Below are positions 1 to 9,073 of a DNA stretch of 64,000 nt, in pieces. The stretch's first letter is position 1; each line of letters begins with the position of its first letter. The notes under the pieces were generated by a model. It saw only the letters and a list, made by a program, of their open reading frames with translations. It did no database searches and was not told the DNA's origin. Both the position numbers and the translations under genes were made by a program. The DNA is from G965226155 sp965226155 (GTDB lineage: Bacteria; Pseudomonadota; Gammaproteobacteria; Eutrophobiales; Eutrophobiaceae), in contig OZ245331.1 of NCBI GenBank assembly GCA_965226155.1, forward strand, positions 1,116,001 to 1,180,000, read 5' to 3'.

Positions 1-84
1 GACATGAAGAGACTCGGCACGTTTTGGGCACAAACAACAAAATGTAGGCAGGAGTGTTGTTACAAAATGCTTAAAATTTACCAT
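1..84 (-). CDS. ComF-family phosphoribosyltransferase-like protein, N-terminus only (partial)
   Basis: Reading the minus strand from an ATG at 84, a frame stays open for 28 codons to the window edge. It contains a Leu-Leu-Pro stretch followed by a CCLC cysteine cluster (residues 11-19), which resembles the start of ComF proteins, where an N-terminal zinc-binding cysteine motif precedes a phosphoribosyltransferase domain involved in DNA uptake or salvage. A comF gene divergent from bioB is a common gammaproteobacterial arrangement, which supports the call. Only 28 residues are visible, so the family assignment rests on a short motif plus context. Confidence 0.5.
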   Translation of the reverse strand, partial: MVNFKHFVTTLLPTFCCLCPKRAESLHV

Positions 85-118
85 CTGTAAACATACTCTC
101 CCTGTATACAGTTGACAG
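85..118. promoter_or_regulatory. Candidate BirA (biotin repressor) operator
   Basis: CTGTAAACA at 85-93 and AGTTGACAG at 110-118 form an imperfect inverted repeat with a 16-base spacer. The halves resemble the BirA box half-sites TTGTAAACC and GGTTTACAA (7 of 9 and 6 of 9 matches). The site lies between the divergent comF-like gene and bioB, where a BirA operator controlling the biotin operon would be expected. A TTGACA hexamer at 112-117 overlaps the right half-site and could be a -35 element for bioB, but its only -10-like partner (TATCAT at 134-139) is very near the start codon. Confidence 0.45.
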
Positions 119-145
119 CGCCAATCCCTAACATATCATTCCACT

Positions 146-1162
146 ATGTCCTTAGACAAGAACCCAAATACGGCGAATTCACTCACAACTCAAGACCAAG
201 CTGATGATAATTTTGAGGCCAGCATCCGTCATGATTGGTCCCATAAAGAAGTGCGCCAATTGTTTTCTCTGCCATTTCACGATCTGATCCATCATGCACA
301 CTCTGTGCACCGACGCTTTTTTGATCACAATGAAATTCAGTTAAGTACGCTATTAAACATTAAGTCCGGCGGTTGTCCGGAGGACTGTGCTTATTGTCCG
401 CAAAGTGTGCGGTATAAAGCAGGTGTCGAAGACACACCCCTAATGGAAACGGATGAAGTTGTTGAGGCAGCAAAACTGGCGAAAGAAAAAGGCGCCACAC
501 GATTTTGCATGGGTGCAGCTTGGCGCAGCCCTAAGGATAGGGACATGGCAAAAATTGAGGAAATGATAACCGCAGTTAAGAAGCTGGGTCTTGAAACCTG
601 TGTCACGCTAGGAATGTTGAACAATCATCAGGCGCAGCGACTAAAATCTGTCGGCTTAGATTTTTATAATCATAATCTCGACACCTCTCCAGAATTTTAT
701 AAACAGATCATCACAACCAGAGATTACCAAGACAGACTAGATACGTTAGAGAATGTACGTGATGCAGGAATAAATGTTTGTTGTGGAGGGATAGTTGGGA
801 TGGGTGAAGGCGCAGAAGACCGAGCGTCATTACTGAGACAGCTTTCTAATATGAAAACTCATCCTGAGAGTGTGCCCATAAACATGTTAGTAAAGGTAGC
901 CGGTACTCCGCTTGCAAGCGCGGAAGGGATCGACCCATTGGAAATAGTCAGAACGATTGCCGTCACCCGCATCATGATGCCGGCTTCCTATGTGCGATTG
1001 TCTGCAGGCCGTAACGAGATGTCTGAAGAGTTGCAAGCGCTATGCTTTTACTCTGGTGCCAATTCAATTTTTTATGGCGAAAAATTACTAACCACTGATA
1101 ACCCACAGCAGCAAAGGGATATGGCCTTGTTTGAGAAACTAGGCATACGGGTTATGCAATAG
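146..1162 (+). CDS. bioB: Biotin synthase
   Basis: Radical-SAM enzyme that inserts sulfur into dethiobiotin, the last step of biotin synthesis. The 338-aa product carries the CxxxCxxC motif (Cys77, Cys81, Cys84) that binds the SAM-coordinated [4Fe-4S] cluster. It also has the conserved YNHNLDT segment and the RLSAGR segment, whose Arg contacts the auxiliary [2Fe-2S] cluster. Length is close to E. coli BioB (346 aa). The first 28 or so residues before the conserved DW...EV motif are longer than usual, but no later in-frame start precedes the conserved region, so the ATG at 146 is kept. First gene of bioB-bioF-bioC-bioD, downstream of a BirA-like box. Confidence 0.96.
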   Translation: MSLDKNPNTANSLTTQDQADDNFEASIRHDWSHKEVRQLFSLPFHDLIHHAHSVHRRFFDHNEIQLSTLLNIKSGGCPEDCAYCPQSVRYKAGVEDTPLMETDEVVEAAKLAKEKGATRFCMGAAWRSPKDRDMAKIEEMITAVKKLGLETCVTLGMLNNHQAQRLKSVGLDFYNHNLDTSPEFYKQIITTRDYQDRLDTLENVRDAGINVCCGGIVGMGEGAEDRASLLRQLSNMKTHPESVPINMLVKVAGTPLASAEGIDPLEIVRTIAVTRIMMPASYVRLSAGRNEMSEELQALCFYSGANSIFYGEKLLTTDNPQQQRDMALFEKLGIRVMQ

Positions 1163-1195
1163 CAAGATTGGGTCCGCAAACTTGACAGCATTAAA

Positions 1196-2368
1196 GTGTT
1201 TGGAATAGACGCTGGCAGTCGGCTGAAAAACCTCACTGACATGGGGTTGTTTCGACACGTCAACGTTTACTCATCAAAACAAGACGCTGAAATAGTCGTT
1301 GATGGCAGACGATATATTAATTTTTGTAGCAATGACTACCTTGGCTTAGCTAAACATCCGCGCGTCATTAGCGCATTTCAACAGGCTAGTGCTACATATG
1401 GTGTGGGCAGCTCTGCTTCACCAATGATATGTGGTAAGAGTGAGGCGCATGAATTATTGGAACAGCGTCTTGCTAAACGGCTAGGGCGTGAGCGGGTAGT
1501 TTTGATGTCATCAGGTTATATGGCAAACCTGGCTATTATTTCGGCGTTGATTACATCGCGTAGCCACAGCGTATATATGGACAAATTATGTCATGCCTCA
1601 ATGGTAGACGGAGCCGTATTGTCACGAGCGAGGATAAAACGATATCGTCATGCTGACCCAGATGCACTAAAGGCCTTGTTTGCAACCAATCAGGCGGCCG
1701 TAAAGTTAGTGCTTACCGAGTCTGTATTCAGCATGGATGGTGATATTGCCCCCCTTTCTTTATTGGCAGAACTTTGTGGCGACTATCAGGCATGTTTGAT
1801 AGTAGATGATGCCCATGGATTTGGTGTGCTAGGTGACAATGGTCTTGGTGGGCTTGATTATTTTTGCTTGGGAGAATCTGATGTGCCTCTGCTTATGGGG
1901 ACTTTGGGCAAGGCATTGGGGGTATATGGTGCCTTCGTTGCGGGCCCTAGTGAAATGATCGAATTAATCGTGCAGCATGCTAGGCCATATATTTACTCCA
2001 CAGCATTACCTGCTGCTGTTGCTGCAGCTGCGTTAGAAGCATTGTCCGTACAGGAACAAGAAACAGCGCTTCGTGAACACCTCTTCAGTTTGATAGGCAG
2101 ATTCAGAGCAGGCCTGGAAGCAGCGGGGATCTATCGATCATTATCTACAACACCTATTCAACCTCTAATCATTGGCAGCATAGACAAGACCTTGAACCTT
2201 AGTCAGCGACTACAACAAAATGGGATCTTTGTAACAGCAATACGACCACCGACAGTCCCACAAAACTCTTCTCGATTGCGCATTACATTATCTGCCAGCC
2301 ACACTAAGGACCAGGTGGATTATCTGCTTGAAGTATTATGCAAACATTTTCCAGAGGACCGAAGATAA
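1196..2368 (+). CDS. bioF: 8-amino-7-oxononanoate synthase
   Basis: PLP-dependent alpha-oxoamine synthase condensing pimeloyl-ACP with alanine. The 390-aa product shows the SNDYLGL motif near residue 45, the DDAHGFG motif at 204-210 that holds the cofactor aspartate, and the PLP-binding lysine Lys239 in TLGKALG. The start is GTG at 1196: an in-frame stop at 1160 and the absence of another standard start between them leave it as the only usual choice, although no clear Shine-Dalgarno precedes it. It begins 33 bases after bioB and ends 13 bases before bioC. Confidence 0.95.
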   Translation: MFGIDAGSRLKNLTDMGLFRHVNVYSSKQDAEIVVDGRRYINFCSNDYLGLAKHPRVISAFQQASATYGVGSSASPMICGKSEAHELLEQRLAKRLGRERVVLMSSGYMANLAIISALITSRSHSVYMDKLCHASMVDGAVLSRARIKRYRHADPDALKALFATNQAAVKLVLTESVFSMDGDIAPLSLLAELCGDYQACLIVDDAHGFGVLGDNGLGGLDYFCLGESDVPLLMGTLGKALGVYGAFVAGPSEMIELIVQHARPYIYSTALPAAVAAAALEALSVQEQETALREHLFSLIGRFRAGLEAAGIYRSLSTTPIQPLIIGSIDKTLNLSQRLQQNGIFVTAIRPPTVPQNSSRLRITLSASHTKDQVDYLLEVLCKHFPEDRR

Positions 2369-2381
2369 AACTAATCCCACC

Positions 2382-3284
2382 ATGACCGATAATTTTTTAC
2401 AGGACCACACCAAGGAAAAGGCTGACATTATCCATAGCTTTAATTCGGCGGCCGTTGGTTATGATGTCGTGTCCGTATTACAGAAGACGGTGGGCGAGAG
2501 ATTGCTAGACCGGCTTGAGCTGATGAGAATAAGCCCGCAGTGGATACTGGATACCGGTTCGGGCACTGGATTGATTTCTCGCTCCCTGAAAAAGCAATAC
2601 CGTCGTTCTGCTGTCTTACAGATGGATATTGCTGAAAACATGTTACATCATTCTCGCAAACAATCTCGTTGGGCGTTTTCAAAAAACCATTTTCTATGTG
2701 CGGACGCTGATCAAATGCCTTTAAGTTCACAAGCCATAGACATGATCTTTTCTAACCAGATGCTTCAATGGGGTAATGATCTTGATCATTTGTTTGCTGA
2801 GACGTTTCGAATTTTGAACAATAAGGGGCTGTTTATCTTTTCCACTTTGGGCCCTGATACCCTGTGCGAGTTGAGGGAGAGTTGGAGCCACGTTGATGAT
2901 TACACGCATGTTAACCCCTTTATTGATATGCATGATGTGGGCGATGCATTGATTAGGGCTGGTTTCACAGATCCGGTAATGGAGCTTGAGTATATAAACA
3001 TGAGTTATAAAAGTGTTTACGACTTGATGCACGATCTTAAGAAACTAGGGGCTCACAATATTAATTCAGGTAGACAACGGTCCTTGACCGGAAAGAACAA
3101 ATTCAAGCAGATGGTCTCGGAATATGAAAAGAAAAAAGTCGAGGGCAGACTTCCCGCCACCTATGAGGTGATCTATGGCCATACGTGGGCGCCTGATGCA
3201 AATGCTCGTATGAGCACAGACGGCCAAACTGCAGTAATTCCTCTAGAAGTGCTAAAAAAGAGCTTGCGCGTGAAAGCTGACTAA
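2382..3284 (+). CDS. bioC: Malonyl-ACP O-methyltransferase
   Basis: SAM-dependent methyltransferase that methylates the free carboxyl of malonyl-ACP so it can prime pimelate synthesis by the fatty acid machinery. The 300-aa product carries a glycine-rich SAM-binding motif (DTGSGTG, residues 57-63), an acidic motif II around DADQMPL, and the later SNQMLQW segment typical of BioC. The ATG at 2382 is chosen because an earlier in-frame start at 2328 lies inside bioF and has no conserved content. No bioH, bioG, bioJ or bioV esterase gene accompanies it, so the methyl ester must be removed by an enzyme encoded elsewhere. Confidence 0.92.
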   Translation: MTDNFLQDHTKEKADIIHSFNSAAVGYDVVSVLQKTVGERLLDRLELMRISPQWILDTGSGTGLISRSLKKQYRRSAVLQMDIAENMLHHSRKQSRWAFSKNHFLCADADQMPLSSQAIDMIFSNQMLQWGNDLDHLFAETFRILNNKGLFIFSTLGPDTLCELRESWSHVDDYTHVNPFIDMHDVGDALIRAGFTDPVMELEYINMSYKSVYDLMHDLKKLGAHNINSGRQRSLTGKNKFKQMVSEYEKKKVEGRLPATYEVIYGHTWAPDANARMSTDGQTAVIPLEVLKKSLRVKAD

Positions 3285-3299
3285 TCACCCAGGGTAGCT

Positions 3300-3983
3300 A
3301 TGGCAAAAATAACTTATTTCGTTACTGGAACGGATACAGGCTCAGGAAAGACGTGGTTGACGCTAGGCTTGCTATCGGCCTTCAGACAGCGCGGTAATTT
3401 GGCCTTGGGTATGAAGCCAATCGCTAGCGGTTGTAGCCGGATCGATGACGTGTTGGTGAGTGAAGATGCCGAATTAATCCGGAAATACAACAGTACCAGC
3501 TTGCCATATCAGCTGGTAAATCCGCTTGCTTTCGAACACGCTTGCTCTCCGAATCTCGCTGCACAGATGGAAAAACCCGAGGTTGCAATAGAGCCAATCT
3601 TAAATGCCTACAAAGAGGTATCCGAACAATGTGATATTACTGTATTGGAAGGCATTGGTGGTTGGCGTGTGCCGTTTTCAGAAAAACTTGATGCTGCCAC
3701 TATAGTTAAAAGTATAAATGCGGAAATTATTATGGTTGTTGCTATCAGGTTGGGTTGTATTAATCATGCTTTTTTGACGCTGGAGGTAATAAATAGTGAT
3801 GCTGTAAAACTTGCTGGTTGGGTCGCAATCTGTACTGAGCCGGATTTTGATTTTTCAGATCAGACCGTGGAATTCTTGCAAGGGAGTCTTAATTTACCGC
3901 TGCTTGGCGTCATTCCGTTTCTGCAAAAACTTGATCCGCCTACGATAGGATCACACCTGGATCTTGATCTGCTTCGATTATGA
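3300..3983 (+). CDS. bioD: Dethiobiotin synthetase
   Basis: ATP-dependent carboxylase closing the ureido ring from 7,8-diaminopelargonate. The 227-aa product has the P-loop GTDTGSGKT (residues 10-18), the MKPIASG lysine motif and the LEGIGGW segment, matching the family in content and length. It is the last gene of the operon, 15 bases after bioC, with an AGGGT Shine-Dalgarno-like element just upstream. bioA (diaminopelargonate transaminase) is not in the window. Confidence 0.95.
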   Translation: MAKITYFVTGTDTGSGKTWLTLGLLSAFRQRGNLALGMKPIASGCSRIDDVLVSEDAELIRKYNSTSLPYQLVNPLAFEHACSPNLAAQMEKPEVAIEPILNAYKEVSEQCDITVLEGIGGWRVPFSEKLDAATIVKSINAEIIMVVAIRLGCINHAFLTLEVINSDAVKLAGWVAICTEPDFDFSDQTVEFLQGSLNLPLLGVIPFLQKLDPPTIGSHLDLDLLRL

Positions 3984-4071
3984 AAATACCGGTTAAAATT
4001 GCAGCCTGGACAGGCTTGCAACCACCTATCAAAATAGGCATATTGACTAAGGGGACACCGAATCTGCGATC

Positions 4072-4093
4072 ATCAGGTATAGGCCTGATTTTT
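4072..4093 (+). terminator. Putative Rho-independent terminator after the bio operon
   Basis: A 6-bp stem (ATCAGG at 4072-4077 pairing with CCTGAT at 4084-4089) with a 6-base loop runs directly into a T tract (4089-4093). It lies about 90 bases past bioD and before the oxidase genes. The stem is short, so strength is uncertain. The rest of 3984-4139 shows nothing recognisable. Confidence 0.45.
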
Positions 4094-4139
4094 AACCATT
4101 ACTGCACCAGGAATATGAAAATCTCATACAAACACGGTC

Positions 4140-5284
4140 ATGTCAGTTACTAAGTTAAAATCGTTTATATCCACTTTTATAGCATGCTTCGGTCTGACGT
4201 GGTGCGGTAGCGTCATGGTGGACTACAAGCTGAATTTGACTCAGGGTGCCACTACCATTAGTAGGGAAGTGTATTACCTGCACATGCTCGCCTTGTGGGT
4301 CGTATCTGACATCGGCGTTATCGTTTTCGGCCTGATGTTTTGGTCTATCATATTCCATAGAAAATCAAAAGGGAGCCCAGCAGCCCAATTTCATCACAGC
4401 ACAAAGTGGGAAGCGCTATGGACAGTAATACCGATTTTTATACTACTCTCCTTCGCAGCACCATCTACTAGAACCCTTATTCTGATGGAAGACACTGAAG
4501 ATTCGGAGATGACGATCAAGGTCACGGGGTATCAATGGAAGTGGCGATATGAATATTTAGATGAAGGCATTAGTTTTTTCAGTGCTCTCGCGCCGGAACA
4601 TAATCAGGCGATAGAGAAAAATTCCGGCGTGGACGCAACGTAGATAGAGAATTACTTGCTTGAAGTTGACACTCCGCTGGTCATCCCCAAAAAAAAATCC
4701 GCATCCTGACTACGGCCAACGATGTTATTCACGCATGGTGGATACCAGAATTAGGTTGGAAGCGTGATGCCATCCCTGGCTTTATCAATGTTAACTGGAC
4801 CAGGCTTACTGAACCGGGAATATACCGTGGCCAGTGTGCAGAATTGTGCGGAAAGGATCATGCTTATATGCTTGTTGTGCTTGAAGCGGTAAGCGAAAGT
4901 GATTTCGCAGACTGGGTTGTACGAAAAAAGCGTGAATTGGCCGAGGCTGCTGCGGGCGCTGACAGGGATTGGACGATGGCAGAACTCATGGAACGAGGTC
5001 AAAGGGTTTATACTTCCACTTGCATAACATGTCACCAAGCGAACGGTCAGGGTTTGCCTCCAACCTTTCCAGCGCTTACCGGAAGCGCAGTAACGACCGG
5101 CCCCTTGCAGGAACATCTTAATGTCGTGCTTAATGGTCGACCCGGAACCACCATGCAGGCGTTCGGACAACAACTAAATACAGTGGATCTAGCGTCTGTC
5201 ATTATCTTTGAGCGTAACGCGCCAGGAAGCAGTGTCGGAGACATGGCTCAGCCCTTAGAGGTTAAAGCCGCATTTGGAAATTAA
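4140..5284 (+). pseudogene. coxB: Native cytochrome c oxidase subunit II (caa3-type), broken
   Basis: Encodes a periplasmic CuA subunit fused to a C-terminal cytochrome c domain, but in three pieces. The first 167 codons (two membrane segments and the GYQWKW motif) end at an in-frame TAG at 4641-4643, probably a former Gln codon. The same frame continues to an adenine run at 4689-4697, where one base is missing. The rest is then read in the next frame through the intact CuA ligand motif CAELCGKDHAYM and a CITCH heme-binding motif. Ligands are preserved, so decay looks recent. Followed by coxA, the small ORF, cox11 and coxC in the order of a standard oxidase operon. The 388-aa copy at 20523-21689 is intact. 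Confidence 0.93.
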
Positions 5285-5320
5285 TCGAAAACAGCAAGTA
5301 ACCATTTGAGGTAACGACGA

Positions 5321-6912
5321 ATGAGCGAAGTAGTTATGCAAGATGATCATCCCCATGATGCGCATCCAACCGGATGGCGGCGTTGGTTGTTTACAGCCAA
5401 TCACAAAGACACAGGCACATTATATTTACTGTTTTCTTTGCTGATGTTTTTTGTGGGCGGTGCAATGGCTTTGGTTATTAGGGCAGAACTGTTTATGCCG
5501 GGGCTGCAAACTAGTCGAACCTCAATTTTTTAACTCCATGACGACCGTACACGCATTAGTAATGATATTTGGTGTGGTTATGCCAGGTACTGTTGGTTTC
5601 GCAAACTGGTTGTTGCCACTAACGATAGGGGCGCCAGACATGGCTTTGCCTCGCATGAACAATTGGAGTTTTTGGATCTTACCCCTTGCATTTTCGCTCC
5701 TCTTTGTAACCTTTTTCCTTCCAGGAGGAGGGCCTGCAACGGGGTGGACTATGTGCCCGCCGCTAATGCTACAAACTGATCAGGCTTTGCCGTTTGTAAT
5801 ATTTGCCATCCATTTTCTTGGCGTGTCATCCATCATGGGCTCAAAAAACAACATCGCGACAATTTTAAATATGCGCGCACCAGGCATGAAATTAATGAGT
5901 CTACCTCTGTTCGTTTGGACCTGGTTGGTGACGGCGTTTTTGCTAATTGCGTCTGTCCCGGTACTAGCCGGCGCTGTAACAATGTTGTTGACCGATAAAT
6001 TTTTACGAGCTTTTTCAACGCGGCTGGAGGAGGAGATCCAGTATTGTTTCAGCACGTATTCTGGTTCTTTGGACACCCTGAAGTCTATATTTTTATCTTG
6101 CCAGCGTTTGGCATCGTTTCTCAGATTATCCCGACCTTTGCACGTAAACCTTTATTCGGTTATGTGTCCATGGTCTAGGCAACTTGTTCTATTGGATTTC
6201 TGTCGTTTTTAGTTTGGGCGCACCATATGTTTACTGTTGGCATGCCGTTGGCTGCTGAGCTGTTCTTTATGTATGCAACAATGTCAATTGCGGTGCCGAC
6301 AGGCGTTAAGATATTTAACTGGGTTGGCACTATGTGGAGAGGACGCATGACATTTGAAACCCCCATGTTGTTCGCGCTTGCATTTGCAATATTGTTTACC
6401 ATCGGTGGATTTTCAGGGCTTATGCTAGGTATCGCCCCGGTTGATTTCCAATATCATGATACCTATTTCGTTGTTGCGCATTTTCACTAGCGTTGGTGAC
6501 GGGGGCCATATTTGCAATGTTGGCAGGTGTCTACTACTGGTTACCTAAATGGACTGGTCATATGTACGACGAATTTTTGGGTAAGACGCACTTCTGGCTG
6601 GCTGTTGTTTCAGTCAATGTGCTGTTTTTCCCTCAACACTTCCTGGGTTTAGCAGGCATGCCTCGCCGCATACCAGATTACTCAATCCAGTTTTCAGAAT
6701 GGAACACAATATCAAGCATTGGCGGTTTTGTGTTTGGATTTAGCCAACTAATTTTGCTATGGGTCATTATCAAATCGATCAGGGGCGGTGAGAAGGCTAC
6801 CGATCAAGTTTGGGAGGGTGCGCGCGGGCTTGAATGGACTCTGTCGTCGCCACCGCCATATCATAGTTTTTTAACTCCGCCTGTAATCACCGATGGCACA
6901 GCGCATTCATAG
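5321..6912 (+). pseudogene. coxA: Native cytochrome c oxidase subunit I, broken
   Basis: Homologous throughout to the intact subunit I at 18864-20510 but carrying at least four lesions. There is an extra A at 5508-5510, a small deletion at about 5998-6004 (after LLTDKF), an in-frame TAG at 6176-6178 (after GYVSMV), and a one-base loss right after the heme-ligand motif VAHFH at 6488. Between lesions the sequence is well conserved, including the HPEVY Cu-B region and the PTGVKIFNW motif. The gene cannot give a functional 12-helix subunit. Mixed nonsense and indel damage argues for genuine pseudogenisation rather than one sequencing slip. Confidence 0.95.
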
Positions 6913-6919
6913 CTTGGCC

Positions 6920-7051
6920 ATGGTGAGACATGACCATAACGGTAATATTAAATTGAACGAAGAGCTGTCTCGCAAAAACAAGAGACTGGCAATAATGCTC
7001 GGGTTTTTTTCGTTGCTAATGTATCTGGGATTTATTTTGGCTTATTCTTAA
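6920..7051 (+). CDS. Small single-span membrane protein between coxA and cox11
   Basis: A 43-residue ORF from ATG at 6920 to TAA at 7049-7051 has a charged, hydrophilic N-terminal half followed by one hydrophobic segment (about residues 24-41). Tiny membrane proteins in exactly this slot, between coxA and cox11 (ctaG), are common in proteobacterial oxidase operons and are annotated as cytochrome oxidase small assembly proteins. The stop ends three bases before the cox11 ATG, suggesting coupling. It is uninterrupted although the coxA before it is broken. Function is inferred from position only. Confidence 0.6.
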   Translation: MVRHDHNGNIKLNEELSRKNKRLAIMLGFFSLLMYLGFILAYS

Positions 7052-7054
7052 AAA

Positions 7055-7615
7055 ATGCAACAAGATCGAAACAAAAAAACCGTCTTAAGCTTAGCGCTAA
7101 TTGCTATAGCGATGTTTGGGTTCGGGTATGCATTGGGGCCCTTGTACGATGTTATCTGTGAGATAACAGGTTTAAATGGAAAAACAGGAAGAGTGACGGA
7201 AACACAAGCTGGGGCTAGTCAGTTAGACCAGGACAGATTAGTCACCATCCAATTTGACACCAATGTAAATAGCGAACTTCCATGGAAGTTTGGTTCCATG
7301 GTCAAGAAAATGCAGATACACCCAGGCGAGTTGAACGAGGCCGTGTTTTATGCAGAAAATCTGTCGTCACAGACAATTACCGGGCAGGCCGTTCCCAGCG
7401 TTGCATCAGCCGAGGCATCCTTGTACTTTAATAAGACCGAATGTTTCTGTTTTACTCAACAGTCGTTGGAGCCAGGAGAGCGTATTGAAATGCCGGTACG
7501 TTTTATAGTTGATCCAAAACTGCCAGAACGTATCAGGATGCTGACTCTGTCTTACACCTTTTCCCGTGTCCAGAGCCAAGTCACATTCACGGTCTCAGGC
7601 TATAGTGGTACATAG
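7055..7615 (+). CDS. ctaG: Cytochrome c oxidase assembly protein Cox11/CtaG (native copy)
   Basis: Membrane-anchored periplasmic copper chaperone that delivers copper to the Cu-B site of subunit I. The 186-aa ORF has one N-terminal membrane helix followed by the characteristic PLYDVICEITGLNGKTG segment and the CFCFTQQ motif whose cysteines bind Cu(I). It is intact and full length, unlike coxB, coxA and coxC around it. A second, diverged copy lies at 18299-18871. Retention could mean it still serves the acquired oxidase or simply that it has not yet decayed. Confidence 0.93.
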   Translation: MQQDRNKKTVLSLALIAIAMFGFGYALGPLYDVICEITGLNGKTGRVTETQAGASQLDQDRLVTIQFDTNVNSELPWKFGSMVKKMQIHPGELNEAVFYAENLSSQTITGQAVPSVASAEASLYFNKTECFCFTQQSLEPGERIEMPVRFIVDPKLPERIRMLTLSYTFSRVQSQVTFTVSGYSGT

Positions 7616-7648
7616 AGATCATGAGCACCCATGTAACGGAGAATGACT

Positions 7649-8523
7649 ATGTCTGAATCAAATACTTCATACTATCTGCCGGATCCCAGCCACTGGCCTA
7701 TCACCAGTTCGATCGGACTGTTCACAATTTTTGTCGGTGGTGCAGTTTGGCTCAATGGGTTCGGATCAGGTCCTTGGATCCTTATAGCGGGCATTGCGGT
7801 GTTTGTATATATGCTGTTTGGTTGGTTTGGTATTGTTATTCGAGAAAGTGAAGGCGGGAAATACAATGATCAGGTAGATGATAGTTTTCGCATGTCGATG
7901 ATCTGGTTTATTTTTTCTGAGGTCATGTTTTTCGCATGTTTTTTTGGCGTGCTATTTTATGCTCGGCTTTTTCTATTCCTTGGCTAGGCGGAGAAGGTGC
8001 TGGTGTCGCTACCAATTTGTTTCTGTGGCCTGATTTTGTTGCAGAGTGGCCGATTAATGTCATGCCTGATCCGTCAGGATTCAATATTTATACGGAATTC
8101 ATGCCTGCATGGGGTATCCCTGCCATCAATACAGTCATACTTTTGGCGAGCGGCGCCACAGTGACTTTTGCACATTGGGAGTTAGAGGAAGGTAATCGAT
8201 CGGGGTTGTGCTGGTGGTTAGCCGTGACGGTTGCTCTGGGTTTTGTATTTGTTTGTATGCAGGCGTATGAATATGTACACGCCCATGAAGAATTGAGCCT
8301 TACTATGCATTCTGGGATTTACGGGACGACATTTTATATGTTAACAGGTTTTCATGGTGTGCACGTGTCCCTGGGCGCGACTATGTTAGCGGTTATTTTA
8401 GCCAGGGCGATGAAAGGCCATTTCAGAGAAGTTCATCATTTTGCCTTCGAAGCCTTTGCTTGGTATTGGCATTTCGTCGACGTCGTATGGTTGATGTTGT
8501 TTATTACAGTCTACTGGGTTTGA
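7649..8523 (+). pseudogene. coxC: Native cytochrome c oxidase subunit III, frameshifted
   Basis: Begins at ATG 7649 with the YYLPDPSHWPI motif and is collinear with the intact 294-aa subunit III at 17418-18302. A one-base loss in the T run 7968-7972 shifts the frame in the third membrane segment (after LFYARLF). The remainder, from SIPWLGG to the C-terminal FVDVVWL helix, is read in the next frame. This single lesion sits in a homopolymer and on its own could be a sequencing error, but the neighbouring coxB and coxA carry nonsense changes too. Confidence 0.9.
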
Positions 8524-8714
8524 TAACCAAATCATCGGTTTAATTTTTTCGGAGCAGGCCGATAATGGAAGCCACTATTTTGTCAGTACCGGTTTCGTGC
8601 TGAGAGAATCGATCAAGCACCCGACGAAACACCTGATCTTTCATGTGGTGGCGTCCGAGGTATTCAATTCGAGGATGTAACCCGACTGTTTTTCTTCATA
8701 TTTGTATACTGGTT
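8524..8714. other. Spacer at the edge of the acquired block, with a possible gene remnant
   Basis: Lies between the broken coxC and the GC-richer minus-strand block. On the minus strand a frame of about 50 codons (roughly 8540-8690) is open and reads like the polar tail of a protein, but it has no clear start, no recognised family and no upstream continuation. I treat it as a possible truncated gene at the junction, not a called gene. Confidence 0.25.
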
Positions 8715-8900
8715 TTAGATGTATCTGCTTATAAACCCTATCCCCAACAGAACAAGCAACAGGACAGCTAAAGCTACCCGAATGCTCAGTGAAATAACAG
8801 TTCGCTCCGTCTTGCCGTGGTCCCGCACCAGAAAATAGAGACCGCCGCCCAGACTGACAAGAATTCCAAACATCACAAGTATAATAAGAAGGTTTAACAT
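8715..8900 (-). CDS. DUF2909 twin-transmembrane protein (copy 1)
   Basis: A 61-aa protein with two hydrophobic segments (about residues 3-24 and 38-58) separated by a short charged loop containing RDHGKTERTV. This matches the DUF2909 family, small membrane proteins usually found between coxC and surf1 and thought to be linked to oxidase biogenesis. Its companion at 22490-22735 has the same architecture (NDKGKSKRTI loop). Copy 1 is the last gene of the minus-strand acquired operon, 173 bases after the Sco-like gene, with the untranslated stretch 8901-9073 showing nothing recognisable. Confidence 0.7.
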   Translation of the reverse strand: MLNLLIILVMFGILVSLGGGLYFLVRDHGKTERTVISLSIRVALAVLLLVLLGIGFISRYI

Positions 8901-9073
8901 TTTGTTACGGAGCGTGATGCGGCTTCAAAGAATTAAGGACACAGAATGGTGTAATGAATTATCGAAGTCAAACTGACCGTTGCCCCTTAGGGCGACAGCC
9001 ACCAGCCACACTCGAAATACCCGTAGATTTGATTGACTCACACAGTCACCGTATAGGTCAGACACCAATTATG

